From Plantago major (lineage: Eukaryota > Streptophyta > Magnoliopsida > Lamiales > Plantaginaceae), in contig CM048844.1 of the NCBI GenBank assembly GCA_026545765.1, positions 72,091,035-72,155,034 on the forward strand: a stretch of DNA of 64,000 nt, given 5' to 3'. Position 1 is the stretch's first letter. The number at the start of each line of letters is the position of its first letter. The notes beneath the pieces are model-generated. The model saw only the letters and a list, made by a program, of their open reading frames with translations, had not been told where the DNA came from and made no database searches. Positions 24,352 to 35,837 of this stretch are shown here, piece by piece. A program made the translations under genes and the position numbers.

Positions 24352-24445
24352 TTTTTTTTTTTTTTTTTTTTTGAGAATGTAAAGATTTTATTTCAGTAAT
24401 GAACAAAAGAACAACAATGGTATTTTGAATTACATCTTTGGGGAG
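24352..24445 (-). repeat. LINE-type 3' tail stub (poly-T on plus strand)
   Basis: A 21-T run followed by GAGAATGTAAAGATTTTATT resembles the 3' tail of a minus-strand LINE, like the tail at 22619. It abuts the next LINE, which is in the opposite direction. Confidence 0.5.
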
Positions 24446-25016
24446 CACGGAGCATTGCTAAGATTGTGAGTGCTATTGGGAAACCTATTGTAACTGATGA
24501 ATGCACTGCTAGAAAGCTCCGTGTATCTTATGCCCGTGTTTTAGTTGACGTTGATGTGACAAAAAAGCTGAAGGATTCTGTTACTGTTGTTGATCACTTG
24601 GGAAAGAAGATAGAGCAGCCGATCGTTTATGAATGGAAGCCAGATTATTGTGAGAAATGTCTAAAAGTTGGACATAATTGTGCACTCCAGAAGAAAAAAA
24701 AAGCAGGCTCCTGTCAAGAAAATGAAAGGTTTGGCAATCTAAACCTATGGCTACTGTTAATGCTGTGAATGGGGAGGGGCTGGATATTCCAGGCCCTTCA
24801 TTTCATAACACTCAAGCTGTGATGGTAGGGACTCATATTGTTCATCACGGGCCTATAAATGATCAATTTACACCTCCTGAGTCTCCTTGGATTAGTGTTT
24901 CATCTAATCGAGATAAAGGCAAAGCGCCTATGTCTCAAATTGCTTTACAAGTGTCTCCTAGTTTGACTCTTAGGATTGGACAAGATCTTGATGGGGATCA
25001 TGACAGAGGGCCATGA
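24446..25016 (+). pseudogene. LINE ORF1, 5'-truncated (DUF4283 end, CCHC)
   Basis: Opens inside the DUF4283-like RNA-binding region (KLRVSYARVLVDVDVTKKL). A CCHC knuckle (YCEKCLKVGHNC, about 24645-24680) and a Pro/Ser-rich tail follow. A frameshift near 24740 moves the tail to another frame. The tail overlaps the start of ORF2 by a few bases, as is common in plant L1s. Confidence 0.8.
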
Positions 25017-28000
25017 TTGTAACATGGAACGTAGGGGCATTAATAAAACATCACGGCATAGAGAGGTTAGCTCCTGTCTCTCGAGTTTCAATGTGCCGGT
25101 GGTTAGTTTGTTAGAGACTCGAGTGAAGCAGATCAATGCTACTAGGATCCAACAACAGTTAGGTACAAGTTGGTTTGTTCATGATAATTATAATTGTCAT
25201 GCTAATGGTCGGATTTGGTTACTTAGGAAGGCTAATGTGGTGAATGTTACTGTTCTCTCTATTTCTGATCAGTACATTCATGGGCAAGTCTGTGGTTTGA
25301 ATGGCCAGTTGGATTACTGGTTCACTATACTATATGCTTCTGATCTCCTTGAATGTAGGAAATGCCTTTGGTTGGATGTGATAAGGCTGGGGTCTGGAAT
25401 AACTGAGTCGTGGATTGTTCTTGGTGATTTTAATAATGTGTTAACACCAAGTGACAAGATTGGTGGTAATAGAGTCAAGAATTCTGAATTTTGTGATCTG
25501 CAGGGTATGATGAATCATTTGTTTTTGTTTGAAGCTGCTACTAGAGGATGTCATTTTACTTGGAGTAATAAGCATACAACTGGAACCATTTATTCACGGA
25601 TTGATCGAGCTTTGTGTAATGTTGAATGGTTGCAGAGTTTCCAGGATGCTGTAGTGGAGGTTTCGGCACCTAATGTGTCTGACCATGCTCCCATAAAGGT
25701 TTCTCTACAGAAAACCATGGTTTCTAAGAAACAATTGTTCCGATTCTTGAATTGCACAACCCAAGAACCAGATTTCTATTCTGAGGTGAGTAATGTATGG
25801 AAGAATTCTTATTACAGGGGGTCTGTTATGTATATTTTCTGGATGAAATTGAAGAGATTACAACCTATGTTGCGACAGATGAGTAGACGGTTTTCTGATA
25901 TTCATATTCAAATACAACAAGCTCGAGATGAGTTATGACAGGCACATGCTTCTCTTAGCTTGGATTTGCTTCATTCGGCTAATATTGCACATGTTAACGT
26001 CTGTACTGATAGATTGTTGGAGCTGAATCAGAAGGAGGAGGATATCTTAAGACAAAAGTCTAAGGTTACATGGTTGAAGCTCGGTGATTGTAACAACTCT
26101 TATTTCCATGCCACTGTTAAGGAAAGAAACAAGCATAAGGGATTGATTACCTTGGAAGCTTTAGATGGAAGAATGTTATATACTCCAGAGGATATTGAAC
26201 AAGAAGTGTTGTCTTTCTATACACAACTAGTTGGTAAATCTGCTTCGGTGTTACAAGGTGTGGACTTACCTACTTTGAGAGAAGGCACTACGCTTCCTTG
26301 GCATCTTGCTCAAACTCTGATTACTCCTGTAGATGAGACAAAATTTTGGAATGCTTTGGTGAATATTGGGAACTGTAAAGCTCCCGGGATTGATGGGTTT
26401 AATGCTTTTTTCTTCAAGACAGCATGGAGAATTATTAAGCATGATCTCATAAGGGATGTACATGATTTCTCTGTGACTAGCGAGCTGTATGCTGCAAGTA
26501 ACTGTTCTTTAGTCACGTTGATACCAAAATCTTCTTCAGCCAGAAATGTGAAGGATCTTCGGCCTATACCTTGTTGCACAACAATTTACAAGATTCTAAC
26601 AGGTAGACTCAGCAAGGTAATCAATCATGTGGTTAGTGACAGTCAATCAGCTTTCTTACCTGTAAAAGTCATACATGATAATATTTTTCTAGCACAAGAA
26701 TTGGTGCGTGGGTATGGGAGGCAAGGCATTTCTGCAAGGTGCATGATACAAATGGATATACATAAAGCTTATGATTCTGTAGAATGGTGTGCGCTAAAGC
26801 TGATTATGGTGGAATTGGGATTTCCTCCATTGTTTATCAGGTGGATCATGGCATGTGTGACTACTGTCTCTTACAGGTTCTCTATTAATGGTACTCCTTC
26901 CACACTTCTGAAAGCTAAACGAGGCTTGAGACAGGGAGATCCAATCTCACCTTTGTTGTTTGTCCTTATTATGGAATATTTGCATAGATTACTACAACTT
27001 AAATTTGTGCCTAATTTTAACTTCCATCCGAAGTTTGAAAAAATAGGTATTACATATTTGTGTTTTGCTGATGATCTATTGCTTTTTACTAGAGGAGACA
27101 TTATTTATGTGCAATTGATGATGGCTCAGTTTAGAAAGTTTTATGTTGCAACCGGTTTGATAGCAAGTCCAACCAAATGCAATGTGTATTTTGGTGGTAT
27201 AGATGTACGAGAGCAGCAGTTAATCATTGCAAACATCGGTTTTGCTATTGGTGAGATGTTGTTCAGATGCTTGGGAGTCCCTTTAGTCTGTAGAAAGTTA
27301 TATGTGGCTATGTGTTCTCCCTTGATTGGGAAAATCACGGGAAGATTGCAGCATTGGAGCACCAAATTGTTATCGTATGCAGGAAGAGCTCAGCTTATAA
27401 AGAGTGTATTATTCTCCATCGATAATTACTGGATGCAGATTTTTACTCTGCCTAAGAAGGTTCTTCGACATTTGGAAGGTTTATGTAGATCTTTCTTGTG
27501 GAGTGGAAAGGATAGAATTACTCGGAAAGCTTTGGTTGCCTGGGATCATTTGTGTGACCCCATATCTGTTGGTGGTTTGGATTTTGTATCTCTTGTGGAG
27601 TGGAATCAAGCCACTATGGGTAAGTTGTTGTGGCACTTGAGTAACAAGGCTGATAAACAATGGGTCAAATGGATCCATGAGTTTTATATGAAAAGCCATG
27701 ATTTTTTTGATTTCTATCCCTCTGCTTCTTGCTCTTGGATAATCAAAGGCATGTTTAAGCATAAAGATGTGCTAACACTGCTTCTGATGATTGGAGGAAG
27801 TTCCAAAATAAAGGTGCATACTGCACTCGACAAGTTTATGCAAGTCTGCGAGGTACGAAGAATCATGTTCCTTGGCGGAGGCTCATCTTTGGAAATCATG
27901 CCCGGCCACGAGCTGTGTTCATATTCTGGTTAGCGTGTCAGAGTCGCCTTGCCACTAAGGGTAGACTCCTTAGGTTTGGATTGGTTAATGATGCTAGCTG

Positions 28001-28350
28001 CTGTTTTTGTGGGTCATCTGAAAGTGCAGACCATCTGTTCTTTCAGTGTGCAACTACTCGATTCATTTGGTTGGGGGTGTTAAGATGGATGCAGATACCA
28101 CATACACCTCTGAATTGGGATCATGAATTACTTTGGTTAATTGACCACTCTAAAGGAAAGAGCTTGCGAAGTAAATTGCTAAAGATTGCTATCACTAAAA
28201 TTGTATGAGGTTTGGAATTGCAGAAATCGTGTCATTTTTCAGAGTCAACCGGTTAGACCCACACTTGTTCAAGATATTATTCATATAGTGATGTTACGGG
28301 TTGAATCTGTACGTGGCTTATCTTTGTATTGTGCTAGATTGTGATAGGTG
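25013..28350 (+). pseudogene. LINE ORF2: endonuclease, reverse transcriptase, zf-RVT
   Basis: Plant L1-type ORF2. Endonuclease: MIVTWNVGA at the start (frameshifted soon after), Glu in LLETRVK, VLGDFNNVL and the SDHAP histidine. A single TGA at 25936-25938 separates this from RT. RT: KAPGIDGFNAFFFK, DIHKAYDSVEW, GLRQGDPISPLLFVL and the catalytic FADDLLLF (about 27061-27084). A frameshift near 27900 precedes the zf-RVT segment (CCFCGSSESADHLFFQC). The 3' UTR and a poly-A at 28462-28480 follow. Otherwise well preserved, so a fairly recent insertion. Confidence 0.9.
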
Positions 28351-28480
28351 GATAGGTAGCCATTCTGTGTGGCTTTTGTTTTTGTCCGTTTGATTTGCCT
28401 GGATCTGCTTGATCGGCTTTGTACTTGCTTGTTTTTGGGAATGGAATTGTTTTCGTGCTCCAAAAAAAAAAAAAAAAAAA
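28351..28480 (+). other. LINE 3' UTR and poly-A tail
   Basis: GT-rich 3' UTR (repeated TTTGT/CTTG words) ending in a run of about 18 A. The tail defines the strand and the 3' end of the element. Confidence 0.85.
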
Positions 28481-28908
28481 GAATCACATCCCGAGAATAA
28501 GTAAAACTTTTTGGAAGATAAAGTACTCCACAACCAAATCAGCCTCAAGAAATCATAGGAAAGCCCAAACCCAGCAGAACCGCGTAAAGGAGTAAGAACA
28601 CGACGAGACCCAAAACTAAAGCATCCTAAATGGTAATCAGCGGACGAAAATTTGGCCACCCCAATCGTCTAGTATGTCACAACACCTAGGTATCGAGTCA
28701 AGAGTGAAGGGTTGTAACCAAAACCTAAATGGCGGGCAGAACATGTAAATATAGGTTGTGTATGCTATTTGAACAATTTGGGTCAGAACAGGTGACCAAT
28801 CCAAGGTGACTACTCAGCCTTCACCTTATCAATTATTAAATACAAGTTGTAACAAATAATACACCTCTAGTAGAATGTGTTAGATCCTACACGAGAGTGT
28901 CTACCGTA
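28481..28908. other. Unassigned intergenic sequence
   Basis: No gene or repeat recognised between the LINE tail and the hAT-type MITE. Confidence 0.4.
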
Positions 28909-28916
28909 GTTAGGTC

Positions 28917-29534
28917 TAGGGCTGCGCAACGGACGGATATAGAGATATCCGGTGAAACGGATGACTAATATGTCTATCCGTTATCCGATCCATTCAGAGC
29001 AGATCGGATAACGAATAAATCTGCCGGATATCCGTTATCCACGAAATTTAATTAAAAAAAAACCCTATTTTTTAACATCAATTGGACAATAAAATGACGA
29101 ATAATACGATAAAAATCAGTGCATAGAACACCAAACAACATAGGTTCAAAATTCAAATATTCGAAATATCTATAATACATTACACGTCCAAATTAAATGC
29201 AAATAGACGGAAAGTAAATAAACTCCACGTCTCCAAGTCTCTAGCAAGAAGCAATTGCAGATTACCAACTCCAAGATTCCAAAATAGTTCATACTTCAAC
29301 TTCTAATCCCTTCTATTTTCTATATATGTATTATGTAATTATATATTAAAAAATAATATCGGATAACGGATATACACGGATATTCGGTGGATTTATCTGT
29401 TTTATCCGTTCGTAACGGATAGGCGAAAATCATATCCATTATCCGATCCGTTAACCAACGGACCAAATCGATCCGATCCGTAAATGCGGATAAATGAACC
29501 GGATCCACGGATACGGGTCATATGTGCAGCCCTA
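28917..29534. mobile_element. hAT-type MITE
   Basis: Inverted ends TAGGGCTGCGCA...TGTGCAGCCCTA with an 8-bp flanking duplication, GTTAGGTC (28909-28916) and GTTAGGCC (29535-29542). Both subterminal regions are full of GGATA/TATCCG words in both orientations, as expected for hAT transposase binding arrays. 618 bp, non-coding. Confidence 0.85.
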
Positions 29535-29542
29535 GTTAGGCC

Positions 29543-29797
29543 TAATATCTAAAAAAAAGCAAGAACATAAATAATTTTGCCGATTAAAAAAAAACTCATT
29601 TTAAGGGCACAAATTGCGACATGGCAGAGAATGAGGGAACTGGTATCACCCAATTTCAGACCAGAGAGATCATGATCTGATCGACTTGGTGTACATATAC
29701 ACTTTGAAGAACAACGGTACGTAATACTAATTACTATTACATCTCAGCTTGCAACAGAAAATGAATTAATGACCGATGGAAGAGAATAATAATTGAA
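29543..29797. other. 3' flank of the small host gene
   Basis: AT-rich, without repeat structure; probably holds the 3' UTR of the minus-strand gene next to it. No clear polyadenylation signal was singled out. Confidence 0.4.
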
Positions 29798-30373
29798 TCA
29801 AGCAAAATCTCTTAGCAATAGCTTAAGAATACTAAAAGTGCAACCACCACGAGACCTCCCTCTTCTAGAACGGCCAGTACCAAAGCACACAGGTGACGTC
29901 GACCGCTGAGGATCATAGCGGTCATACTCATCTTCCCTGAACCTGGAATCAAGCGACATCCTGGGGCTCGACAAGTGCTTACCTTGAAATGGAGAAGAAG
30001 GGACCGAATGTGAGTTAGACCATGGAGATGATGCAGTTGAAGAAGCTGATGTGGAAGGAGAAAGACGACGTGGACTTTTCTTTGCATTTATCTTGGGAAC
30101 TGAAGGATATTTGTTCGAGGTTTTAGATGAGATGAAATTATGAAATGAAGGCGGTGGTGTGAGAGGAGGGAGTAGTGGGGAATCCCGGGAACGAACCTTT
30201 GGCGTCCCTGGTCGGGATTCCCATGTGAACGGAACTGCCGCAGATCCATCCGTGTAGTAAACTTCGTAATCAAGAGTCGAGATCTCTTTAGTTAGATGCG
30301 CGGAGGAATGTGATGGCTGAGTTTTGATCGACTTTAGCGTCACATTTTCTTCCATCATGCTATTGCTAGGCAT
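29798..30373 (-). CDS. Single-exon plant protein with VPFTWESRPGTPK motif (DUF688-like)
   Basis: 191 codons, intact, ATG to TGA. Residues 46-59 read AVPFTWESRPGTPK, the signature of a plant family of small disordered proteins of unknown function (the DUF688-type 'PFxWExxPGxPK' motif). Proline-rich stretch at about 65-77, Ser/Thr-rich low complexity at about 103-140, an Arg/Ser/Gly basic patch at about 168-178 and a hydrophobic FSILKLLLRD end. No signal peptide or membrane segment. A TATA-like TTTATATCC lies about 65 bp upstream of the ATG, with an ACAC-rich leader. It is the only clean host gene here, flanked by two MITEs. Function not known. Confidence 0.8.
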   Translation of the reverse strand: MPSNSMMEENVTLKSIKTQPSHSSAHLTKEISTLDYEVYYTDGSAAVPFTWESRPGTPKVRSRDSPLLPPLTPPPSFHNFISSKTSNKYPSVPKINAKKSPRRLSPSTSASSTASSPWSNSHSVPSSPFQGKHLSSPRMSLDSRFREDEYDRYDPQRSTSPVCFGTGRSRRGRSRGGCTFSILKLLLRDFA

Positions 30374-30434
30374 TTTGATTACTAGAGAGAACTGTGGTGT
30401 GAGATTTTCAAGATTTCTTGAATGGCATTTGAGT

Positions 30435-30446
30435 AGGATATAAATG
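30435..30446 (-). promoter_or_regulatory. TATA-like box of the DUF688-like gene
   Basis: TTTATATCC on the minus strand, a plausible distance upstream of the start codon for a short 5' UTR. Inferred from position only. Confidence 0.4.
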
Positions 30447-30571
30447 AGCTAGCTAAGCTAACTATAAGTCAACTATTACAAAACTCTCAATTCATTCTCG
30501 TTTTCTTTTTAATTTTTGAAATTTCTTTTGCCAATTAATTGTTTCACGTGCATAACTTAATTGGTTATAAC

Positions 30572-31055
30572 TTATAAGGTTAAAATCCATTTTTGATACT
30601 GTAGTGTGAGACATTTCCAATTTCAGTACTCTAGAGTAGTTGTGTTCAATTTAGGTACAAATTATCAATAACTATGTAGAATTTAGGTACTAATTGGATA
30701 ATGAGGTGCACCAGCACATTTACTTGCGAGCGAATGTCAAACGCCGAAAGATAGGCATATAAAATTGACCGTTCGCAAAATATCGTGGACTTCATCCCAC
30801 TCACAAGCGTCAGATTCTTCCTCCGCAGATTCTTTTTTGTAGGTTTTTTTATCAATCGACTTTCAATTGATCGAATTCACGTAAAAATTGGAGTTAGGTT
30901 AATTGTAACTTGGTATTGATTTTCACACCCACCATACAATTAGTACCTTAATCGTAAATAGTTATTGATAAATAGTACCTCAATTGGACGCGGCCATTCC
31001 GGAGTACCAAAATCGGGAATGTCTCACAGTGTAGTACGAAAAATGAATTTTACCC
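30572..31055. mobile_element. Mutator-type MITE with 11-bp target duplication
   Basis: Long imperfect inverted ends of about 80 bp (left GGTTAAAATCCATTTTTGA, right reversed GGGTAAAATTCATTTTTCG; GTGTGAGACATT is shared). They are flanked by the identical TTGGTTATAAC at 30561-30571 and 31056-31066. It sits about 190 bp upstream of the DUF688-like gene. Confidence 0.8.
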
Positions 31056-31066
31056 TTGGTTATAAC

Positions 31067-31499
31067 GATGTAGATAGATTAAAATTATACAAACTTTTGC
31101 AAGAGACTGATTTTGCAGAGACTAGATCAAAATGACATAGTTAATCACAAACATGATATGATTAAATTTAAAAATTGTGTGTATAATAAACATGCATAGT
31201 AATTGCATAATCTTCATATCTAAATATGTGATGTTTGTAGAAAAACAAACGATGTTTGTAATAAATTATGTGATGTTTGATTTTATCTATTTGATACGGC
31301 CACTTTTTGCTATTAAAGTTATGCTATTCAATTGAGAGTAGTTTTGTGATTTGAAATGTGAGCCTTAATTAGGGATATCTTATGGTCTTATGGATATTAT
31401 AGAGTTGCCAATTTGTTAATAGGTACTCCCTCCGTCCTAAATTAAATGTATTGTTTTGATTTTTTAAGGTCAACAAACTTTGAGAATCTTTCCCCTTTA
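31067..31499. other. Unassigned sequence with a Stowaway-end fragment
   Basis: AT-rich. Near 31424 ACTCCCTCCGTCC is a Stowaway terminal sequence, but no matching inverted end was found nearby, so it is a fragment. Confidence 0.4.
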
Positions 31500-31960
31500 G
31501 TCTAATCTACCGAGTCTTCTGCTGGTCTTGAAGGAGTGCTGGATGTTTTTGAGAATCTTCCTCCCGTAGCCTTGTGTTGCTCAAATGAGCAATACTTTTC
31601 CATGGAAGATCTTTTAGGGAATATCAAGGCTTTGTTCAAGTTTAGTTGATGACAGTAACCTGTCACTCTTCTTTCAGCAAAAAGTCCTACTTTTGCAGTA
31701 GACTTGATATCACTTGACATATCGGGAGAGTAGCACCCTTACTACGATTTACACTTTTCTTCAGCAGTGTTGTAGTTAACCACGTCTTCTTATCTTCTTA
31801 TATAAGGATCGTCATTAGGTAGCTCAGGACTTTGAGCTTTCCTAGTACTTCCTCCGGTGATTTTGCCACTATTCTGGACTTCTTACTGCCGATTGGCTGG
31901 TAAGGACCAGAAACTTGATTGGTTGATTCCACAATTTTAGGTCCAAGGTTACCAGCCATG
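31500..31960 (-). pseudogene. Coding-like region next to a copia LTR, unrecognised
   Basis: On the minus strand a frame starting at the LTR edge reads MAGNLGPKIVESTNQVSG and on through SKKSRIVAKSPEEVLGKL. After stops, a second frame (about 31502-31720) encodes a basic stretch with GYCHQLNLNKALIFPK. Neither resembles gag or pol that I know. It could be a leader or gag start of the neighbouring copia element, or a captured host fragment. Confidence 0.3.
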
Positions 31961-32640
31961 TGTTGGATTTTTCAGGAAAAATTAATCTCTAATGTTACGT
32001 AGCTGAAAGTTAAAATTTTCACCAACAATGAATAACTAATAAGCTATATGAAAGCACAAACAATTTACGGTAATATAAATCGAAAGCTTATTTGCTATGG
32101 CGGCAGATTAAGCTTTCTGGATCCTCATACATTCAACAACGAAACCATAGATCTGAATGTTTGTATAAGCGGTTGACCTTATTGATCCACATCAGTTGAG
32201 CACCAAGAGCACTTGAGCACAATGCCGCGTATTGTTGGATTCTCCTTTGAATAATTGCTAGGATATTATTCTTAGAGAAAATTCTACATAAACGATTTAG
32301 TAGAACTAATTGAATTATTGTGAGAATTCATCTAATGGATTATTGTGTAAATTCTCTACATAATTCATGAAGGAGAATGTTTTTTATTTATAAGGTGGAA
32401 ATAATTAGGGAGCAAGAAAAGAGAGAAAGGTTTTGGAAGCAATGGGCGCCTGCCCCATAACCCTTCTCGCTGGCGCCGGTTGTGCACGTACCAGCCCATC
32501 CTTTTACATGGCACGAGCACGCGCCAGGCCTTCTCCTGTTGGGCAGGCCCAACAACTAATTCTTTCCTCCTTTATGTTTTGGGCTTTTGGACCTTCATTC
32601 AAAACCAGTCCAAGTGCCACTATATATATATATTTTTTTT
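31961..32640 (-). repeat. Copia-type LTR (second copy of the 13436 family)
   Basis: Starts TGTTGGATTTTTCAGG and follows 13436-14150 closely before diverging. A minus-strand TATA-like box lies near 32380. GC-rich inverted words (TGGGCGCCTGCCCC, GCTGGCGCCGGTTGTGCAC) lie at about 32445-32530, upstream of the box as in the sister copy. The right border is lost. Confidence 0.65.
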
Positions 32641-33179
32641 AATTAAGCCAAACAAATCCAATTTATATTCTATATATCGATGAATTGAAAAAGTTTTCAA
32701 GCCTTCCTATTGGTCCATTTTTCATGCTTACGTGCTATGTTTTGAAAGTCGAACCCGGACGTTGACCCAGCCTACCTACTGTAGGAGGTTCAACCAGGTC
32801 AACTCGGGTCAACCTACAAAAAATATTTTTAAAAATAAAACATAATGTATGCCTTAAAAATTTAACATATACATTTTTTACCTTAAAAAAAGATAGAAAA
32901 CATTGCATAAACGACATATGCCTCAATTCCAAACACAAAGTCACCATAACTCCATAACATTGAGTTCGAAATAACAAATAACATCAAAGCACGGGGGAAG
33001 AACTGAAGAACGGGAGAAGAATGAGCCGCAAAAAAGGAAAAGGGAGAAGACTGAAAAGGAAAAGGAACTGAGCGATTAGGGCTTTTGTTTTGATTGGGTT
33101 TTTTTTTTATTTTTTCCCTTTTTTTATTTATTTTTTTTAAGAAACCCGGTTGGAACCGGAAACTAACTTTCTGAGTTCC
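32641..33179. other. Unassigned sequence with GGTCAA/AACCCGG words
   Basis: No gene. Near 32750-32820 and 33140-33170, CCCGG/GGTCAACTCGGGTCAACC words may be the arms of a degraded DNA transposon, but borders were not found. Confidence 0.35.
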
Positions 33180-34190
33180 TGAAACTAACTTTAATCATCA
33201 ACTTTACGGAGCAGTCTAGCCATTTTGGCCATAAATCTCTCATACGATGTCCGATGGACCTGATTTCAGTGTCCACACAAATATAATTCAAATCTACAAC
33301 TTTAGTTTTGGAAGCGTGAGAAAATTCCTCCTGTAGAAAATGATACGGGCGTTTGAATCTGGCTGGAAAAAATATTCTCGCAGCTGCGAGGAGTTTTTCC
33401 CGAAGCTATGAGAACTTACGAGAACGGGTTATTTTGGGCGACTTCTGGCTAAATTCTGGATTGATTTTCTTCGTTTTTTCTCCTATAAATAGATTTCTTT
33501 CACCACAACTTCAGACATAACTTATTCTAAATTCTATTTGGGGACCTAGAACCCTAGTCTATCATCTTTTTGATCTTGGAGCTTGGTTTTTCTCTTGTAA
33601 CGAACCATCGACATCGAATTCTTACTAAGATTGATATTCTCTATAGTTTTACATACAATTTGCGTGATTTATCGATTTGTATGTTTTTGCTTGCGAATAT
33701 CTTATTGATTATATATGCTTTGTGTATCTCCATCTATGAATTCTTTCATCTTTGCATCAAGTATGAGTAGCTAAACCACTCTAGAATGCGGTAGTTATGT
33801 GATGGTTATGTAAATTCGAAACTAAGGGTTTGCCTTCGTTCATATAGGTTCGTCTAGTTTCGTATCTTCGTAAAACCTTCAATTCAATACGCTAGTCTAA
33901 AACTTTCTAAATCGGTTTTGGTTAAGGATCATCGGTCTGACAAACCTGATGATTTCTCTAGTTTTAAATCTTCGAAAAATGACTTGGTTGAATTAGATTG
34001 ATTGATTTATGTACACCGACCGTGTGACAATATGAACGTAATTAGCATAACCGGATCATCGCTACCGTGTTCACTTTTCTCTCTTTGATCAAAACCGTTT
34101 ATTTGCTTTCGTTAAAATTCGTGTTTGAAGTTACAAACATTCAAAACCAACTTGTTACTCACAAACAAACGTTCTTTTCTATTTCAAAAC
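33180..34190 (+). repeat. Tat/Athila-type LTR fragment
   Basis: From about 33540 it tracks the LTR at 44484-45752 (ATCTTGGAGCTTGGTT, TTGTAACGAA, CGACATCGAATTCTTA, ACTCACAAACAAACGTTCT). TATA box CTCCTATAAATAG near 33479; the palindrome CTCGCAGCTGCGAG lies about 100 bp upstream. The right end is cut before the U5 terminus. Confidence 0.75.
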
Positions 34191-34473
34191 CAACTTCCTA
34201 TCTGCGTTTTAAATCTCAAATTTTGTAATTCAAACATCACTTTTTCATTTCAAAACATAGTTTGGAAGTTTTTGAGAGGTCTAGGGTTCCAAGATTCATC
34301 CATCTGATTGAAGTTGGAGTCTTGGTTAGCCATTAGTTGAAGAATTCTTCTTCTAAGCAGTACTATTTCACCATTGTTATCCATTGGAGCTCAGATATTC
34401 AAAGTTATTCAATAATTTTGTATCGTTTCTCTTTGATTACTTCTTGAGTATGTAATAAGTGAAATATATTAGG
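34191..34473. other. Unassigned sequence
   Basis: Short stretch between an LTR fragment and a copia integrase fragment; nothing recognised. Confidence 0.4.
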
Positions 34474-34612
34474 TTGAAGCTGTAAACACAGCCTGCTACA
34501 CTCAAAATAGATGTTTGATTAACAAACACCATGACAAAACTCCTTACGAGCTTTTCATTGGTAGACCCCCTAGTATCAAACATCTAAGGGTGTTTGGTTG
34601 CAGATGTTTCGT
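34474..34612 (+). pseudogene. Copia integrase C-terminal fragment (plus strand)
   Basis: Reads TACYTQNRCLINK, TPYELFIGRPPSIKHLRVFGC, a conserved block just after the copia integrase core. It is only about 45 codons and ends abruptly where minus-strand gag sequence begins, so the two are fused tail to tail. Confidence 0.8.
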
Positions 34613-35837
34613 TCCTCTCTTTTCTGAAGGATCTCTTAAATAAGATTGTACTTCAGTAAGAGTGTCACTAGCTTTGGCATCAGATTGAAAATATAATTCT
34701 TTCTTTTTGAGTTCTTCATTCTCAGAAAGAAGATCTTCACATTTCTTTTGAAAATTGGCCAATGCTTCTTTATGTGACTTTTCGGTCTCAGATATCTGAG
34801 CCTTGAGAAATGCATTTTCAGCATCCTTTTTCTCAGATATCTTGAGTATTTGTGAATTTTCCTTTACAAGAGAATTCTTTTTTTCTTCAAGAATTTCGGC
34901 TCTAGCTCGGACCATTAGAAATTCTCTTTTGTAGAGATCAAGTTCTCTTCTGAGATTTTCCAGATCTTTGATTCCTTCTTCATCACTTTCATAAGTATAA
35001 CAAGAAGTATGTGTTACCTCATCAGCCATTATACAAGGTTCAATGTTGGAGATATCTGGAAAGATCTCTTCAGCCATTCCACACAATTCTTTCTTCTTTT
35101 GTCCAAAGTCAATTACTTCATGAGAAACACTGCACATTTCTGGAGAAGGCAGTGTGGAATCATCTGAGTCTTCATCCTCAGAATCAGACTCAATGTCTAG
35201 AGCATCCAGTTGGAGTTGGATCTTTTTCCTTTCTTCAGTGAGCATAACTCTTTGACTTCTTTTGAAGATTCTTCTATCTTTCTTGTCACCTGTCTTAAGT
35301 TTGTTGAAGGCAGGACAATCCTTCTTGAAATGACCAGGTTTCTGACAATAGAAACATATATCATTTACGATTTCTGCTTCCTCAGTACCTGATGCTTTCT
35401 GAGCCGGCTTATTCAGCGAGCTTTGCATATTATTGTACTGGTGATAGTTTGAGCCTAGATGCTTTTCAGCTTCTCTTTGGCTTTTCTTCTCTCAATTTCT
35501 TGACTGACATATTTTCCCATTTGCTTTACAGCAAGAGCATCCTCAGTCACCTCCTTGCCTTTCTTCTTTTCAGAAGTTCCTTGAGCAACTAGAGCAACAT
35601 TCTGCAACTTCTCAGTTGTTTGTTCTCTTTGAGTTGTCTCATAGTCAACGGTGGCAAGATGAGAGAAAAGTTCCACTGGAGTGATATTTGGCATTCCTTG
35701 GTTAAAGTAGAAAAACTTTGTGTGCTCCCAGTTATGATTTAGACTTCTCACAATAGTCTTAATCTTTTCTGACTGGGTATATCTATTACTTTCACCAAGT
35801 GCAGCCATGTCACTCATAAGTGTTGTAAACCGGAGCT
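34613..35837 (-). pseudogene. Sirevirus-like copia gag (minus strand), frameshifted
   Basis: From about 35837 downward: a capsid part ([41 protein letters not shown]). After a frameshift near 35440 comes a CCHC knuckle (CFYCQKPGHFKKDC, about 35330-35370), an acidic Asp/Glu/Ser block and a long coiled coil (ENLRRELDLYKREF ... KKCEDLLSENEELKKKE). A long gag with coiled coil after the knuckle is typical of sireviruses. The last residues derive from antisense reading of the integrase fragment. Confidence 0.82.
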
